NCBI GenBank assembly: GCA_014549065.1 | Contig: JACDOX010000040.1 | Location: forward strand, 5,354,095-5,418,094 | Direction: 5' to 3' | Source of the DNA: Cardinalis cardinalis | Lineage: Eukaryota; Chordata; Aves; Passeriformes; Cardinalidae | DNA: 64,000 nucleotides | Shown here: positions 61,302 to 64,000 of the stretch, piece by piece | Layout of the letters: every line of letters begins with the position of its first letter | Numbering within the stretch: position 1 is the first letter of the stretch | Program-made: the position numbers and the translations under genes | Notes under the pieces: generated by a model | What the model saw: only the letters and a program-made list of their open reading frames with translations | The model's database searches: none | Told to the model about the DNA's origin: nothing

Positions 61302-64000
61302 TTACCTNCTTTTCTTGCTTATGATCATTTAAGTACCTGTTGTTTCTTTGCTACAAGCAAAATTGCATCATCATCTTCAGCAAAACTGCTCTTGTGGTGA
61401 GACTGTTCTTTGAAATCTTGGAGGTGTGGGAAAGTTCTCTGCATGTAGATAGAACAATTATGTCTGTCTGCATTCATTTAGCAGGTCTATCGCTTCAAAC
61501 TTTATTAACTATTGGCAGAATCAGCTGATATATGAGCTGGATAAAGCAGCTGTTAGTGGTGTGAGACTGGAACANCATAATANTTTGAGAGCTTGAAATG
61601 NTGCTTTACTAAACTGTCTTGANGAGTTACTGTAATTCATAGGCAAATCTGATNGAACAAAAAGTGGTAAGCTTTCATGTAAACATCAATAAGAACATCA
61701 TTGAGGGTCATATCTAAGAGAACACTTAAAAACCTGAAAATTACACATCAAAATTCTTAAATGGCCAAAAATGCACTGAAGTTCCGTAAGGCTGATTTCT
61801 AGAGATGTATCTCTGAGTTGCACAGGAATTAGGCAGCAGTTATCTACCCATGCACATCTGTGCCTAAACCCAACCTGATATTACTAAACCCAAGCAAGAA
61901 AACGTNACTTAATTCATGTATCTCATTTTATTATTTCTTATTGCTGGTTTAGNTTGGTATTCCAGGTCTCATACGGCTGAATTTTGTTCCACTTGTGTAA
62001 ATTCTTTTTGTTCAATTCACACTGTGAGTTGTGTTCCTGTAAGCTGAAGGCTTTTGTTTNGTTTGAGTGGCAAATTTCCAAGTGTCATTCTGGTAACCTC
62101 CATAAAAACGAATTAGGGAAACTGATCTAATCCAGAGTACACTTTCTAACGTTTTTCTTCTTTTATTTTAATATACTATGTTGTAAATTTTTTAGCACAT
62201 CTTTTCATACCAAAATTTTGTGAACATAACACTATAAAGTGTGTTTTAATTAATGCTGAATTTGTTAGGTATTNACACTGAAATTACATTAATTTTATCC
62301 AACAAATAAAAAAATTACAAGGACTTTTAATATGAATTGAACAAAATAATTTTTAAATGTTGCTTCTCAATTAAATATTTTCATATAATACTCAGCTAGA
62401 TTTAACATTTTCAGTTTNTAAGTTTATCTTTTAAAAAGTTTACAAAGAAAATTATGTATAACTAAAATTTCTGTATTTGTTTGTCGTAGAATTCTGAAGG
62501 TAGATGACATTATGTAATCTATAAAAATATTTTGATTTTTTGTGATTTTGGGNTTTTTTTTAAGTTTTATTATAATGCCAGAATACGAATGACTATGCTT
62601 ATTAGCAGGAAAAAATATTATAATGGGGATCTTATTAAAAATATGGAAAAGATCTGAAAGATCCTGGAATGTATAAAATATTGACTTTATGGGGCTAAAT
62701 ATACTTCACAGTATCATCTTTTTTTGCTTTTCCTGCGCCTCACTTTAATATTACTGAGCACCTCCATGTTAGATGACTTAACAGAGATTTTTACCAAATA
62801 TATAGGTTTGCAGGTCCAAAAGTAAATATAGCTTTTATGCTGTTACACCTTTCAGAATCTGCTTGTATCATCACTTTCCTTGTCCCTTATGTCAGTATGT
62901 CGTGAGGGGACCAATACTGCAATCTGAAAAAGATGCTGCCTAAGGACTTTAGNAGTAATCAACAGAAACACTGCAACCATAATATAAAATTATGCACATT
63001 TGGTTTTATTAGGTCCTAGAAGAATATTTAAGAATTGTGAAACTTTCATAGTAATTGCAATATTTTAAAATATACTGCTTCTTTTATTGTCTTTTTGGTT
63101 TCATCATGTTCACCCGGGAGAAATTGTTCAAAAAGAACTGTCTTGTAAAGAAACAAAGTGAAAGTTTTCACTCTGGAAAGCAAAAAGTTTAAATGAACAG
63201 TACTTGAGCAAAGACATCTGTGTAATGCCCTTAATGCTACATAAGTGGATAGTCCTGATTGAAATTTTTTGCTTCAGCAGAATATCTTTAAATTCATAAT
63301 TAAAGAAGCATTTATGAAAAATAATACAAGGAAATTAATACTTCAGGCTCTTAGTGAATACTGTAATCTAGCACATATGGAAAAAAATATTTTCTTCATA
63401 TCTACGTTCTCTGTTATGATTTCTAGACTCTGAACAGAAACTCTTCCTGTCTCTTTAAATACCAGAAAAATCAAAAGGGTTGAGTTACTACAAAAATGAT
63501 ACAATTGTTCNCAATATAAACATTTGAAAGGATAGTGAAGTTTTCCTTTGAAGAAAAAAAGATTTTTTAGTACAAAATTCATCTTTTCCTATTGCTATGC
63601 TAGGCTTGTGCTATACAAATGTCATATAGCTTATGCAGTGCACTGCAAAACTAAATTAATGATTTCTTCTCATGCAACTTTGTCATTGACTTGAAAATGC
63701 TAATTAGTTAATGACAGCTGCTCAATAAAGACAATTTTCAGGAATGGAAGAATCAAGATGGAACTTTCTTGGTCATTTCAGTGTTCTGGTTATATTTTTT
63801 TAAGGGGAGTTTGGACCTCAGTCAGTATTTCGTTATCTTAGATTTTCATGACTGACAGTGCAAANTGTATAATTAGGGGTAGGGACATTGTTTTCTTGTG
63901 TTTGGGCATTGGAAATAGTGCGGATGAATTCTTATGCTATTCTTTCATTATAATTCTGTGGATTCTGCATTTTCTAGTAGCAGTATAATAATATGTTGTT
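61302..64000. other. unannotated A+T-rich DNA
   Basis: No gene or named repeat is recognised. Five ambiguous bases lie within 61,575-61,654. A 12-bp palindrome GCAGTGCACTGC occurs near 63,636. Confidence 0.5.

Noticed and set aside
1..64000. CRISPR arrays, operons, ribosome binding sites, tRNA or rRNA genes
   Set aside because: The sequence is vertebrate nuclear DNA by its repeats. No spaced identical repeat array, cloverleaf-type A/B boxes or rRNA-like sequence was seen.

Overview
This window looks like bird nuclear DNA, most likely from a songbird. The lineage call rests on the repeats: CR1 LINE 3' ends, a CR1 ORF1 relic, avian ERVL-type LTRs, and ERVK-type solo LTRs flanked by 6-bp target-site duplications. 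Base composition is A+T-rich throughout (about two thirds by eye). No host protein-coding exon, tRNA, rRNA or CRISPR array can be supported. The open frames are short, mostly come in sense/antisense pairs, and show no recognisable domain. The window is best read as a gene desert or the inside of a very large intron.

Layout. Positions 1-7 kb are unique A+T-rich DNA with one ERVL-type LTR fragment near 0.4-0.6 kb. At 7-13.5 kb there are two old CR1 ORF2 relics and one clear CR1 3' end, all on the minus strand; the last ends beside a 33-bp tandem duplication. At 18.9 kb there is a small plus-strand CR1 3' end. At 21.6-22.7 kb a decayed CR1 ORF1 (esterase-like) is followed by the 3' end of an ERVL-type LTR. 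Positions 27.9-33.6 kb are LTR-rich: three solo LTRs with perfect 6-bp target-site duplications, a fragment of the ERVL family, and a full-length-looking ERVL-type LTR of about 1.2 kb. Positions 33.6-47.2 kb are almost repeat-free. A minus-strand LTR lies at 47.2-47.9 kb. At 52.5-53.9 kb an ERVK-type solo LTR sits inside an older ERVL-type LTR, leaving a readable GCTGGA duplication. At 60.75-61.3 kb there is a nearly complete minus-strand ERVL-type LTR with a TATA box.

No proviral internal region (gag, pol or env) was seen, so the LTRs appear to be solo remnants. No new gene system was found. The observations most worth checking are the nested LTR insertion, the solo-LTR cluster, a 20-bp perfect palindrome at 51,018, and clusters of single ambiguous bases. 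Repeat assignments come from recalled family consensus sequences, not from a database search.
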